Source of the DNA: Luzula sylvatica | Taxonomy: Eukaryota > Streptophyta > Magnoliopsida > Poales > Juncaceae | Length of the DNA: 64,000 nucleotides | NCBI GenBank assembly: GCA_946800325.1 | Contig: OX326961.1 | Location: 13,328,215-13,392,214, forward strand | Direction: 5' to 3' | Shown: in pieces, positions 45,902 to 57,077 of the stretch | How positions within the stretch are numbered: the stretch's first letter is position 1 | How the letters are laid out: every line of letters begins with the position of its first letter | Translations under genes and position numbers: made by a program | Notes under the pieces: model-generated | What the model saw: only the letters and a program-made list of their open reading frames with translations | What the model was told of the DNA's origin: nothing | Database searches by the model: none

Positions 45902-46619
45902 AAATTGATAATTAAATCTTTTAACTAAAACACATTTAAATAATTAAATATATAACTTATGTTTTATTTTATTCTGTAATCTATATCCGAATTTGGAAGT
46001 AACGCTTTAGATTATTATAACAAATTATAATAAAACGGTATATTCGGACATTGGTAAAGAATAAAATATGTTATATTATAATATTTAAAATACAATACAT
46101 ACAAAGTTAACACGTAATAAAATATAACAATAAAATTGAAATCGATTATCCGGATCGTGTAAATACTGTCATAAAGTTTATTCCGTCCAATCGTACAGAC
46201 ATCGTGAAAACGTCCCAAAATAATTTGGAGATGTCGTTATTTAGGATACACGTCCATGAGACCGATTGATGATAGTATTCTTCAACACCCAACTCCAAAT
46301 AGTATATTGTATATAGATAGTATATGGGCGATTATTAAAGAACATGTAAGTAATTAGGATATTGAAAATTATATGTGTGTTTTTCTCATTCTATATGTAC
46401 TTGTGTGTATCTGGTGTTGTCTATATATATGCATGATACTGACATATGAAAAGTTAAGAAAATTGGTACGTTGCAGTATTACAATTATTAATTAGATGAT
46501 GTTACCAATCAATTAAATGTATATACTCATAATGGGCGAACTCACACGAGAAAATGTTAACATTGTCTGAAAAAGTAATATTACGAGGCCTTCTATCGTT
46601 TCTTCTTTTTTGAAAACAA
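45902..46619. repeat. Direct repeat, right copy
   Basis: 718-bp partner of 42314-43052 with a few substitutions and small indels. Beyond 46619 it runs on as 'tgtccgaatttataggtg', whereas the left copy is cut by the Helitron B end at the same base. Confidence 0.85.
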
Positions 46620-47329
46620 TGTCCGAATTTATAGGTGATATTTGAAAATAAAAAATTTTGTAAATATTTTTTTCGCAGTTTACAAAAAGATAGAAATTTT
46701 TTTAGAATATTCAAAAAAGTTAGGAAGTATTTTTGTAAATTTCTCTTTAAATAATTTGCAAAGATGGCATAAATTTGTTCACAAGTGTTACTGGTCTCTT
46801 TAAATAATTCCTAACATTTGTTCAGATGTTTCCACTTGTATAACATATAATCAAGAGGAGTAAGAGACAATAAATGTTACTTATCCGTAAAATAGTAAAA
46901 ATATTTTGAAAACCTAATTCAAATATCATATGCTAGATTCTTCTCGATTCCCTTTAACCCATAATGACGGGGCCATAAAAACTAGCCACATTCATTAGTT
47001 GAAATTTGTTTTCATCTCCAATTCATAAATGATATATGTGATGATATATTGAAAACCTAATTCACGTTTAAGTATATATATTGCAATGTGATGATATATA
47101 TTGTAGTATTACATCACAATAGTTATAACTTATATTAGGGGTCGTTTGGCAAGGAGAATTAGTAGAGTGAAATCGGATATTGGGTGGAGTTAAAAATTAT
47201 GGAATTGGTAATTTTACGGTTTGTTAGGAAGTCTAAATTATCATATGTTGAAAATTATAATTTTTTCCTTTGTTGCTTGTAAAATTTGGGAATTTTGATA
47301 TTGAAAAATATTAAGTATTATTTTATTAG
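46620..47329. other. AT-rich intergenic DNA
   Basis: No gene. 'taggggtcgtttggcaagg' near 47137 resembles the end of common plant hAT-like MITEs, but the partner end is not clear. Confidence 0.35.
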
Positions 47330-47560
47330 CTAGGAGAATAGTCGCGCTACATGGTAAAAATTTTATTTATGTTTTTTTATTGTAACACAAAATACACATT
47401 GTATGATAATGTTGATAATATCATCTCAAAATAATATTATTCAAACTCATTTATCTATGATTATTCATATATTTTACAATTATTTAACATTATGGTAACA
47501 AAAAAATTCATATTTTTAATCAAACAATAGCACTTATATTAATGTCATTATATAATAATG
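47330..47560 (-). mobile_element. Helitron-like 3' end (family 2), copy 2
   Basis: Matches the 6803 terminus for about 200 bp: CTAGGAGAATA(C/G)TCGCGCTAC, then 'tttatgattat', 'tattttacaattattt' and 'aatcaaa.aatagcac'. The hairpin stem is damaged here (ACATGG replaces ACGCGA) and the base next to CTAG is not T on the minus strand, so it is a decayed copy. 47561-48251 is AT-rich with nothing supported. Confidence 0.4.
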
Positions 47561-49035
47561 TATGAGATATAATATTATTTTACAAATAGACATAACAACA
47601 AATATTATTTCATAGTTTACAATATTTCATACAATATCAAATATGAAAATAATAAATCATACGAAACGTAGTAACGCGTCAATAATTGTATAGTAGTAAT
47701 AATATTTTCTTGATTCAAAATGCAACGATAATTGCCATAATTATAAATAATATTGAACTTAATAGTGAAAATAATTTAATAAGCAATATCAAAATATAAT
47801 TTAGAATAAACATAATACAAATTATTTTATATCATGTGATCTTTTTTTAAATTAACATTTTTTAAATTAACAATACTAATTAGTATTATTTGATAGGTGC
47901 TTATATGTATACGAAGTATTTAGATGGATAAACTATTTTTGTAATTATATTAGTTTTAAAAAAAATTAATATGAAATTAGTTTGGCTAAAAACACAAATA
48001 TAATCTACTTAGTATTATTTGAGATTCGTATATTAGTTTATTATGTAAACAAAATACTTCAAATTCGTATAGTTACGATTTTTGTATTTTCTTACATAAC
48101 ATTTTTACAAATTCAAATTATGAAAATGACATGTATGAACTATGTTAATATGGATGTCAAAATAAAATTAAAATTAAAATAATTTATTTGATGAATTTTT
48201 AAAATTAAATTTCTAAAAATATTACTAATACATGTCGTAGGTTTTAAAGTAGGGAGAATTTCTTCCATATCCTTCTTAAAGATACAAATAACAAATTTAT
48301 CCCTCAAACTTTGATAATTACATATTTATCCCTTCTAAAATTAACTAATATCAAATTTATCAAAAGTTAACAGATTAGTTAAAGTTAACAGAAAATCAAG
48401 TTAGTGACTAATTTACCCTTAATGTAAATCCAAAACCCGTTAGACTCTGGTCCTAAACCCGTTAAGAAAACCCTGGTCCAAACCTAGACGCGAGAAGCAT
48501 CTTCTTCAAAATAGTCTTCGTTGAACATGGCGAGTTGGCGACGCTGGCGACTTTGGCGAATCATGGCGACAGTGGCGACTTATTTGAGGCGATGTCTTAC
48601 CTGAATCATCGCTTCGCTGAAGCTGCTGAAGCTCGCCTCGGTGACGCTGTCCAATGGAAGACTGGCACGACTACGGTGACGATCTGGCAGCGTAAAAGGC
48701 CAGCACGACCTGATACGTCTAGGAAGGAAGCGATTGGACTTTGACGAGCTAGAAGGTTGGCAATCTATCTGTAATTTCAGTTTCTATATTTACTCTCTCA
48801 AATATATTCAGCTTCGATTTTCAACTTTTGTATGATTTGTGCTGTAATTTTTGGCACAATTTGTAATTTTTGCACTCTTTCAATTTCAATTTCTCTCGAA
48901 TCTCATGTTGGTACTCATATACTGTAAAATCCATCAAAATTTTGTTACCTAATTTCTCCGAAAGGATATTTCAGTCAATATTTTTTCTAATTTGTGCCTA
49001 TTTGTTACGTTTGTAATTAAGGCAATTCATGGATC

Positions 49036-49346
49036 GCTAAGTACGTGGAGATGGTGCCGCAAATGGAGAAGTAAAGGGGGTTGGAACATATATTGAGAAA
49101 TCAAGAAAGAGGACCAAAGACGATTTTGTTCTGTTCTATGAAGAGGATGTGCAATCAGCTTGTGAAGGATATTGGACGAAGGATATTGGACGAAGGATAT
49201 TGGACGGTCTTTTGGTGCGTTGGCCATTCACGGGAATAAGCTTCAGCCTGAGCGGGACCCATTTTCTTAAGCAGTTTCGTGATGGACCTGTCCCTATTTT
49301 GGTTGCCACTGATGTCGCTGCTCGTGGATTTGAGGCAAGGACATTA
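49036..49346 (+). pseudogene. DEAD-box RNA helicase fragment captured in the MULE
   Basis: The frames give KYVEMVPQMEK, stop (49072-49074), RGLEHILRNQERGPKTILFC, MKRMCNQLVKDIGRR. A frame-shifted FGALAIHGNKLQPERDP and QFRDGPVPILVATDVAARGF follow. These are the helicase C motifs of plant DEAD-box proteins of the RH14/RH46 type (ILFCSxKRMC, AIHG, ATDVAARG). A 14-bp unit (GAAGGATATTGGAC) is triplicated at 49164-49205, right at GRR, and shifts the frame. It ends at a potential donor (ATTAGGTATAT). The N-terminal RecA domain is absent. Dead as a gene; captured DNA. Confidence 0.82.
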
Positions 49347-50479
49347 GGTATATTTTTATTTTTTTAATATGTTTGTTTGTGGTGATAATAATTTGGGGGA
49401 ATGGTCTACAAGTGGTGATAAAACTATGACTTTTCAACTAAAGGTGAAGACTATGTGCACCGAAGTGGACCAACTCGTCGAGAAGGGGTCACTGGCGTGG
49501 CTTATGCATTTCATGATTGAGTCGGGAAGTTATGAAATTGTGTCCATGATTGTATCATTGTAAATTGTTTAATGATAATTAATAATTATACATTGTTTCA
49601 TATTCTCATGTTGTAATAATGTTGTAATAATGTTGTAATGGTGTTGTGATTGAGTCGTGAGATTATTTCGAATCATGTTGTAATTGTGTTGTAATCGAGT
49701 TCGAAAATTATTTTGAATCATGTTGTAATCGTGTTATCGAGTCAGGAAGTTGGTTTGAATCATGTGTAATCTTTGTAATCGTGCTGTGAACGAGTTGGGA
49801 ATATTTTTTAGAATAATTCGAAATGGTGTTCCGTGGGTCTTATTGCAGAATAATTTAATTCTGAGGAGAATTAATGAATTCATCAAAGATTGCTGAAGAA
49901 TTTTTTATCCTTGGACTTCAATACAAGGATAACAATCGATACAAAATAATCAAAGTATGTAAGCATCGGTACATTTTTTTACAAATATCATCAATAACAT
50001 AGTACCAGTTTGCAAATATCATCAATATTTTAAAATTTTCATCAAGACTAAATAAGCATCGATTCCACAGTAGCAGTTTGCAAATATCTTCAATATTTGT
50101 TTACAAAACAAAGAACACAATATTTGTACAAAATAAACATCGATGCAAAATAATCATACTAACTTGGTTTCAAAAATGAATATTAAATTCATCACACACA
50201 TCGATACAGCGAAGCATTTCATCCGTATCAATGAGTACTTTTTCCACAAAATATCCTCATCTTCCTCCATTGTCTAGTTCAGTGTACATCAATTTGTGCA
50301 TAATTGAACATTAACACTTCTATATCTCAATTAATTAAGTTCAAATATATTCACACGTTTATTTAAGAAGATAAAGAGAGGATAAAACATCCTTATTTGG
50401 ATCTGGATTCTGGACATCATCTTGCTTCTCAGCCATGTACCATCCAGAAATTCTGAAACTAAAACAACATTTCATCGAT

Positions 50480-50484
50480 CATGT
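50480..50484. repeat. Target-site duplication of the copia element, left
   Basis: CATGT, identical to 57517-57521 on the other side of the element. Confidence 0.9.
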
Positions 50485-50923
50485 TGTAAAATCTATTAAT
50501 TGAATATAGATTCTGTAATTGAAGAAGATGATTAACACTCAAGTTTTTATAAGAAGAAGAAGATTGTTTTCTCATTAATTGAATTGTGTTTTGCTTAATT
50601 AATTATCAACAGAGATTACATGCTTAAATAGCTAATTAGTACTTCTTCTAAACTAATCCTAAGCTGACACTTGGACTAATAAACTAATGACACTTGTTCC
50701 ACTAATTACATGTTATCCACTAAACATTTATAACCAAACACAAGTTTACACGTGTATTCATCCTAACTGAAATGTACTCATTTACTGGATAGCCGTTGAT
50801 TAATAAAGAAGTGATCTCCACCGTTAGTTATTTACTCAGCCCAACTGAGTATTAAAAGGCCCATTTATATAAAGATCGTTATAACGTCCTGAATACTGGA
50901 GATGTCCATTATCTCGCTCAACA
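50485..50923 (-). repeat. 3' LTR of the Ty1-copia element
   Basis: 439 bp, TG...CA ends in the minus-strand sense, identical by eye to 57078-57516. The pol stop codon (50918-50920) lies just inside it. Confidence 0.93.
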
Positions 50924-53593
50924 GCCCCCCTCAAGCGAAAGAGGGACCTCAGAAACTCGAAGCTTGGAACGAAGATAACGAAAGCGTTGTACAGAGAGAC
51001 CCTTAGTGAACACATCCGCGATTTGATCAGCAGAGCAAAGAAACCGTACCACCAGAGATTTGGATGCAACTCTTTCTCGAACGAAATGATAATCAATCTC
51101 AATATGTTTGGTACGAGCGTGAAAAACCGGGTTAGAAGCAAGGTAAGTAGCACCGATGTTATCACAATAGAGAGTTGGAGCAGAAGGACTAGGCACATAG
51201 AGTTCATGAAGAACGTATTGAAGCCACTGAGATTCTGAAGTAGCAAGAGCTAAAGCTTTATATTCAGCTTCAGTACTCGATCGGGCAACTGTGGGCTGCT
51301 TCTTAGCTGACCAGGAAATTAAATTCTGGCCTAAAAATACACCATAACCGGTAGTGGACCGGCGATCATCAATACATCCAGCCCAGTCAGCATCAGAATA
51401 GATGTGAAGATCAAAATCAGATGATCTGGTAAGGTGAATACCATAAGAGATAGTACCCTGAAGATAACGCAAAATTCTTTTAACAAGGGTCCAGTGATCA
51501 GTACGTGGAGCATGCATGAATTGGCATGCCTTGTTTACTGCAAAAGATATATCAGGTCTACTTAGTGTAGCATATTGAAGACCGCCTACAATACTGCGGT
51601 AGAGAGAGGGATCAAGAAGAAGATCACCAGAAAGTTTAGAAAGAGAATCGCCAGCAGTAATAGGTGTAGCAACAGAAGTGGCATTAGACATATTGGCCTT
51701 AGATAGTAATTGCTTGATATATTGAGACTGGTTAAGATGAAGACCAGTAGGGGTTCGTTTGCATTGAATACCAAGAAAATAATTTAAGGACCCCATATCT
51801 TTTAAGCTAAATTTGGAATTGAGAATGGAGATAAGAGATTTGATTTCATCAGAATTATCTCCTGTGATGATAATATCATCAACATATATGAGCATATAAG
51901 TAAGAGAGTGATTGGTTTTGCGAATGAAGAGAGAAGTATCTGCCATGGAAGAAGAAAACCCCATCGAGAGAAGAGATGAACTCAGTTTAGAGAACCATGC
52001 GCGTGGAGCTTGTTTGAGCCCATATAGAGCTTTCTTGAGTAGACAGACATGATCAGGGTAACGCGTATCCTGAAAACCCTGAGGTTGTTCCATGTAAACC
52101 AATTCGTTGAGATCACCATTTAAAAACGCATTATTGATATCAATTTGCTGAATTTGCCAGTTTTTAGAAACCGCAATAGATAACACTAGACGAATTGTTG
52201 TAGGCTTAATAACTGGACTAAAAGTTTCCTCATAGTCCACACCATACTCCTGTGTGAAACCACGAGCAACTAACCGGGCTTTGAACCGATTAATGGAGCC
52301 ATCTGGTGCCTTTTTCAAACGATATATCCATTTACATTTAATTGGGATCTTGGCAGAAGGACGAGGAACTAGAAGCCAGGTACCATTCTGAATCAAGGCG
52401 TTTAATTCAGCAGCCATGGCCTGTCTCCAGGAATCATGTTTAATGGCTTGAGAGAAGGATGTAGGCTCAGTAATGGAGGAGATGGAAGTGTTAAGAGCTA
52501 TAAAGTCTTTATGAAGTTTAGGTTTGAGGTTATTAGTCTTGCTGCGAGTGATCATAGAGTGAGGTGTAGGTGGCGGAAGATCTGTAGGTGTAGAGAGAGC
52601 AGTGTGTTGAGGAAGATCAGTTTGATGCGGAAGATCTGTAGGAAGATCTGGAGATGGTGGATGAGGAGTTTGAGCAGTTGTGTTGGAGGAAGAATGATTT
52701 GATTGGAGTATAGATAATGGAGGGGATGAAGGTGGAGGGGAAGATAAATTGGTCGTAGTAGATGATAAGGTGGAAAAGGGGAATATTGTTTCTTCAAAGA
52801 GAACATTACGAGAAATATAAACCCGATTAGTACTTAGATCCAAACATTTATATCCCTTGTAGTGAGGAGCATAGCCAAGAAATATGCAACGAGTGGATTT
52901 AAATTGCAATTTATGAGAATTGTATGGTTTAATATAAGGAAAACATAAACAACCAATTGACTTGAAGAAATTATAATCTGGTTGTTTATGAAATAATAGC
53001 TCAAATGGAGATATGTGAGGATAAGATAGTGGTGGAAGTCGATTAATGGTGTAGACTGAGCTTTGAAACACATCAGCCCAGTAAGAGGATGGAAGAGAGG
53101 AACTGGAGAGAACTGAAAGTCCTAATTCAGTGATATGGCGATGCTTTCTTTCTGCACGTCCATTTTGCTGTTGAGTATACGGACATGAGAGTTGAAGATT
53201 AATTTGAGGGTAGAGTCGTTGGAGAAAGAAGAACTCACTTCCTCCATCTGTTTGAATGGTTTTGATAGTAGTATCAAGAAGATTTTCCACAAGAGACTTA
53301 AAATCAGCAAAAACCTGAGGCATTTCAGATTTAGTTTTGAGAAAATATATCCAAACATAACGAGAGAAATCATCAATGAAGATGCAGTAAAACCGAAAAC
53401 CTTGAGTTGAAGAGACCGGTGAGGGTCCCCATAAATCACAGTGAAGTAATTCAAGTGGTTTAATTGCACGTTTCATATTAATCGAAAAAGGCAATTGATG
53501 AGATTTACCAAAGCAACAATCAGTACATAGTTCTTTAACAGAAGAAGAAACTAAAATAGATTTATTTTTGGATAAAAAAGAAACGACATCCAT
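50918..53593 (-). CDS. pol: Copia polyprotein, integrase to RNase H part (891 codons)
   Basis: Second half of the copia polyprotein. The opening SSSVKELCTDCCFGKSH is the GAG-pre-integrase zinc region. The integrase core shows the DDE set at LLHCDLWGP, TIQTDGGSEF and RAERKHRHI. Then follow a Ser/Thr/Pro-rich linker, reverse transcriptase (IPIKCKWIYRLKKAPDGSIN ... YMLIYVDDIIITG near residue 571) and RNase H (SDADWAGCIDDRRSTTGYGV, STEAEYKALA, CDNIGATYLA, RTKHIEIDYHFVRE). No frameshift or internal stop over 891 codons, consistent with a young element. The ATG used here is internal; the natural frame runs in from the gag part across the insertion. Confidence 0.93.
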   Translation of the reverse strand: MDVVSFLSKNKSILVSSSVKELCTDCCFGKSHQLPFSINMKRAIKPLELLHCDLWGPSPVSSTQGFRFYCIFIDDFSRYVWIYFLKTKSEMPQVFADFKSLVENLLDTTIKTIQTDGGSEFFFLQRLYPQINLQLSCPYTQQQNGRAERKHRHITELGLSVLSSSSLPSSYWADVFQSSVYTINRLPPLSYPHISPFELLFHKQPDYNFFKSIGCLCFPYIKPYNSHKLQFKSTRCIFLGYAPHYKGYKCLDLSTNRVYISRNVLFEETIFPFSTLSSTTTNLSSPPPSSPPLSILQSNHSSSNTTAQTPHPPSPDLPTDLPHQTDLPQHTALSTPTDLPPPTPHSMITRSKTNNLKPKLHKDFIALNTSISSITEPTSFSQAIKHDSWRQAMAAELNALIQNGTWLLVPRPSAKIPIKCKWIYRLKKAPDGSINRFKARLVARGFTQEYGVDYEETFSPVIKPTTIRLVLSIAVSKNWQIQQIDINNAFLNGDLNELVYMEQPQGFQDTRYPDHVCLLKKALYGLKQAPRAWFSKLSSSLLSMGFSSSMADTSLFIRKTNHSLTYMLIYVDDIIITGDNSDEIKSLISILNSKFSLKDMGSLNYFLGIQCKRTPTGLHLNQSQYIKQLLSKANMSNATSVATPITAGDSLSKLSGDLLLDPSLYRSIVGGLQYATLSRPDISFAVNKACQFMHAPRTDHWTLVKRILRYLQGTISYGIHLTRSSDFDLHIYSDADWAGCIDDRRSTTGYGVFLGQNLISWSAKKQPTVARSSTEAEYKALALATSESQWLQYVLHELYVPSPSAPTLYCDNIGATYLASNPVFHARTKHIEIDYHFVRERVASKSLVVRFLCSADQIADVFTKGLSVQRFRYLRSKLRVSEVPLSLEGGC

Positions 53594-53617
53594 AGAAGAA
53601 TGACATAGTCGTTTATG

Positions 53618-55299
53618 TTGTTTAATTTAGACCTAGAGGGGGGTGAATAGGTAATCCTAAGGTCCAATTTTCGCGGTAATGGATACAAATACAATTTGGT
53701 GCGGAAGCGTAAATAAATTAGATAAAGAAATACAATACCGAAACAAATAACACGCGATATTTGTTTACGGAGTTCGGTGGGTGGTTGCTTTGTAGCTTTA
53801 ACTCACCGGCTACTTGCTCAATCGACCGACTCGATTGATTGCAAGTACCTACGTCTCCGGGATGCCCTTGCGCCTTTTCGGCTTTCGATTGAATATCCAA
53901 CTCAAGCAATTACAAGGTTTTGCCTTGATCGATTTACACGAAATGATCGATCAATGGCGGGCTTTACAAATAGTAACTAGCCTATTACAATTGTACTACT
54001 AACGAACTAGTCGTGATCGGTCACGCAAGTTGGGAATCGTTAAGTAGTGGAATCGAAAATGGATCTAATAATCTCTAAGAATGTTTAGATGATTAAGCTC
54101 AAGATATTAAAGCTAGGATTCTCTCTTTTGATTGGGAAAATGTATTAGTTGAGATGATGAGAGAGAATGAGGGAAGAGTTCTATTTATAGAACACATAGA
54201 CCCTTCCCTTAACATGCTTTTTCTGCATAGTCCGTTATAACTGACCTGAGGTCCGTTACAACGGACTCAAAGTCAAACTAGCCGTTACAGGCAATATATT
54301 CGAAAATTCCATAGTCCGTTATAACTGAGTTTAGGTCCGTTATAACCGACCTACTCCGTTACAACGGAGTTTAAGTCCGTTATAACCGACATTGTACTGT
54401 GATCAGATTTATTCTATAGTCCGTTATAACTGAGTTTAGGTCCGTTATAACCGACCTACTCCGTTACAACTGAGTTTAGGTCCGTTATAACCGACATTGT
54501 ACTATGACTTCACTTCAGATTTATTCTATGGTTCCGTTATAACTGAGACTCTTCCGTTATAACGGTTAGTATATGTCCGTTACAACGGATTGGTGATTCC
54601 GTTACAACGGATGATTGGTTATTCTGAAGTGAGTTCACAAGTCCGTTATAACCGAGTGTAGGTCCGTTATAACTGACATACTCCGTTATAACTGACATGA
54701 GGTCCGTTATAACGGACATGCTATTTTTAACAGCATTTATGTATGTCCGTTATAACTGAACTGAGTTCCGTTATAACTGACAGTATGTCCGTTACAACTG
54801 ACATGAAGTCCGTTACAACGGACATGCTATTTTTAATAGCATTTATGTATGTCCGTTATAACTGAACTGAGGTCCGTTATAACCGACATGCTTCTGAAAA
54901 TCTGTTTTATTATTTCATCATTTTAATGGATTTCGAATATATTTCTTTGACTAATCTTGAGCTTAATAATTCATAAACAAGTTTAGGGATACCTATAAGT
55001 TGTTTTGGTGATTTATATGATACCCCAACTTGCGGAATCTTCTATGTCTTGATTCCTTGATTCTTCGACATTTTTATTCTTTGACGTCCTCTTGATTCTT
55101 CGACGTCTTGAGTCTTTTTGAGTGATCTTGATATTCCTTGGCTCTTGTTATCTTGCTCGCGTATGTGTGATTGATTGTTTCTTCTTTTGATCCTTTTGCG
55201 GGCCACACCTATATCTCCTACAATCGATACTTACACAAATTCGTTAGTAGTATCGACATTATTTTGAGATAATCAAACCCTAGGAAATTTGAACCAACA
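53618..55299. mobile_element. 1682-bp unclassified insertion in the copia polyprotein
   Basis: Begins TTGTTTAATTTAGACC then CTAGAGGGGGGTGAATAGG, and ends CCTAGGAAATTTGAACCAACA-like sequence. Flanked by GTTTATG at 53611-53617 and 55300-55306, a 7-bp duplication. Joining the flanks restores an unbroken codon path in the GAG-pre-integrase motif (LWHK on one side, RLCHSS on the other), so the boundaries are exact. It carries no credible protein. The ends show only weak inverted similarity (TTGTTTAATTT against TGTTGGTTCAAATTT), no poly-A and no LTR. The centre is an array of CCGTTATAACGG-type units (54230-54887). Class unknown. Confidence 0.8.
54230..54887. repeat. Array of 25 near-palindromic GTCCGTTATAACGGAC units
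   Basis: I count 25 occurrences of CCGTTA in 658 bp. Most belong to a 16-bp unit of the form (G/C/T)TCCGTTA(T/C)AAC(T/C/G)GA(C/G), with irregular spacers of a few to 60 bases. Exact palindromes exist, for example 54702-54717. Larger blocks of the array are themselves duplicated (about 54703-54772 against 54810-54880), including an inner GCTATTTTTAA(C/T)AGC hairpin. It is not a CRISPR: spacers are unequal and this is plant DNA. Confidence 0.85.
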
Positions 55300-56668
55300 G
55301 TTTATGCCATAGAGAGGAGCTTGCTGAGAGAGCGATAGGCTGAGAAGAGGAGATGCTGTAGAGACCATCAATTGGAAGAATGGTGTGGAGGATTTCCTTG
55401 GATTGAAGATCCTTAATTAAACAGAGATTAGGTGAGAATTCAACCGAAATATTGTTGTCTTTAGTCAGTTGATTAATGCTAATTAATCGTTTGGTTATGT
55501 GAGGTACATGAAGAACTTTGTGTAAATTTAAATGAGAAGAAAGAGAAGTAGAACCAGTATGAGCAATATGAAGTCCTTGACCGTTACCCACATGGAGCTG
55601 TTCAGAGCCTTGGTACGGAGATGGCGAGGAGAGAGAATTGAAGTCCGGTGTAACATGATGAGATGCGCCTGAATCCAGATACCATTCGTTAAGATGATTA
55701 CCAGAGGCAATGTGAGTAGGTGGAGGTGTGTAGTGGGTCATAGGGTGTGGAGGTTGCAGATAATTGGGTGTGGAGAAGTAAGCAGTAGGTCTAGGTGGTT
55801 GAGATGAGAATGATCGCTGAGGACGAAGTGAAGGATCACGGATCCAGCACTGGTTAATATGATGACCAGGCTTATGGCAGTGATGACAGACAATGCGTTG
55901 AGAGGACTTCTTCCATGGTGTAGATTTGGTAGGATAGGGATGTCGCGGTTGATAAGAAGGAGGTGAGGTAAAGATTGGTGGATTGGATTTGTGAGTAGAG
56001 GCAGTGAGAGCTTGAGTGTGATCACTCGGTGAATCAGCAGTCATAAGAGATTCATGTCCTAAGAGAATGGCATGAAGTTCAGAAAATGGGGGTCGATTGC
56101 TGGTAGAGGTAATTGCAAGAACGGATTGTTGAAAAGCCGATCCAAGACCGCGAAGAGTGGTCATAAAGAGATCCTCATCAGAAATTGGGCATCCAATGAA
56201 AGATAATTGATCAGAAATGCTCTTAATTTGATGAAAATATTCAGTACAGGATAAAGAACCTTTCTTGATGTTCTGGAGTTTCGAACGAAGGTCATGAGCA
56301 TGAGCGACGGAGTAAGTGGAGTATGTGCGATGAAGACAATCCCAGACCGCAAAGGCAGTGTTACAGTGAAGAACCAAGGCGAGGGCTTTCTCAGATAGCG
56401 ATCCAAGAAGCCAGCCAAGTATAAGTTGATCCTGTTGATGATGGTCAAGATTGTCTTGATTGGATGAGAGAGTGGTGAGATCGTAATTGGGAGCAGTGTC
56501 GAGAAATTTGGTGAGGTTGTGGCCACGAATGATGGGGAGAATCTGAGACTTCCATAAGAGATAATTGGAAGAATCAAGCTTAATAGGTACAGGTTGATTG
56601 AAAGAGACAATCTTGGATGGAGAAATGGAGTTAATTGCGGAGGAGTTAGGGGAGGAGAATGTCGCCAT
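55280..56668 (-). CDS. gag: Copia gag-protease part, broken at its 3' end (462 codons)
   Basis: First part of the copia polyprotein, starting MATFSSPNSS. The gag_pre/UBN2 domain covers about residues 25-230 (LDSSNYLLWKSQILPIIRGH, WDCLHRTYSTYS). A CCHC zinc knuckle lies at 261-274 (CHHCHKPGHHINQC) and the aspartic protease active site at 332-335 (DSGA, in LDSGASHHVT). The frame reaches LWHK of the GAG-pre-integrase motif and then enters the 1682-bp insertion, adding LLVQIS before a stop at 55280. Truncated by insertion, not by point mutation. Protease cleavage normally releases capsid, integrase and RT; this copy would yield only gag-protease. Confidence 0.9.
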   Translation of the reverse strand: MATFSSPNSSAINSISPSKIVSFNQPVPIKLDSSNYLLWKSQILPIIRGHNLTKFLDTAPNYDLTTLSSNQDNLDHHQQDQLILGWLLGSLSEKALALVLHCNTAFAVWDCLHRTYSTYSVAHAHDLRSKLQNIKKGSLSCTEYFHQIKSISDQLSFIGCPISDEDLFMTTLRGLGSAFQQSVLAITSTSNRPPFSELHAILLGHESLMTADSPSDHTQALTASTHKSNPPIFTSPPSYQPRHPYPTKSTPWKKSSQRIVCHHCHKPGHHINQCWIRDPSLRPQRSFSSQPPRPTAYFSTPNYLQPPHPMTHYTPPPTHIASGNHLNEWYLDSGASHHVTPDFNSLSSPSPYQGSEQLHVGNGQGLHIAHTGSTSLSSHLNLHKVLHVPHITKRLISINQLTKDNNISVEFSPNLCLIKDLQSKEILHTILPIDGLYSISSSQPIALSASSSLWHKLLVQIS

Positions 56669-57065
56669 GGGAGAAATAGAGTGAAGAGAGGAGGGAAGAG
56701 AGTCAGTTTAAATAAGAGAAGACAAGGGTAAAATGAAGATATAGAAGAGTAGTTGGGTTAAAGTGAATAAATGATTTTCGTTACCGGGTTAACGGGTTTT
56801 TGCGAGAATGAGAAAATTACGAGAAGTGGGTAGAGAGTAATATGTGCGGTTTGAGAAGAGCAGTCGATTCGTGAAAAGAGATCGTAAAATGGTGACTAAT
56901 CACGAAATGGACTGGAGAGGACTGGAGAGAATAGTAAACTGGTACAGGAATGGTACCAGTTTGGGTATAGTGTAAAGAACCGGTACAAAGAACCAGTATG
57001 CTGAAGATAACCGGTACAGAAGAGAAGTATAATCGCGTGCGGAAGGAAAAGAGAGTATCACAAGG

Positions 57066-57077
57066 TCACTGATACCA
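57066..57077 (-). promoter_or_regulatory. Primer binding site (initiator tRNA-Met)
   Basis: Directly after the 5' LTR in the minus sense: TGGTATCAGTG, matching the 3' end complement of plant initiator methionine tRNA in all but the last bases. It is the start of minus-strand DNA synthesis. Confidence 0.85.

Noticed and set aside
48535..48744. 69-codon ORF near the left MULE end
   Set aside because: No domain, and position just inside the inverted repeat suggests chance; could be captured leader but cannot be supported.
52436..53410. Plus-strand ORFs across the copia region
   Set aside because: Antisense shadows of the intact pol frame.
54230..54887. CRISPR-like array
   Set aside because: Unequal spacers, units are palindromes with variable ends, inside a plant mobile element, and no cas genes.
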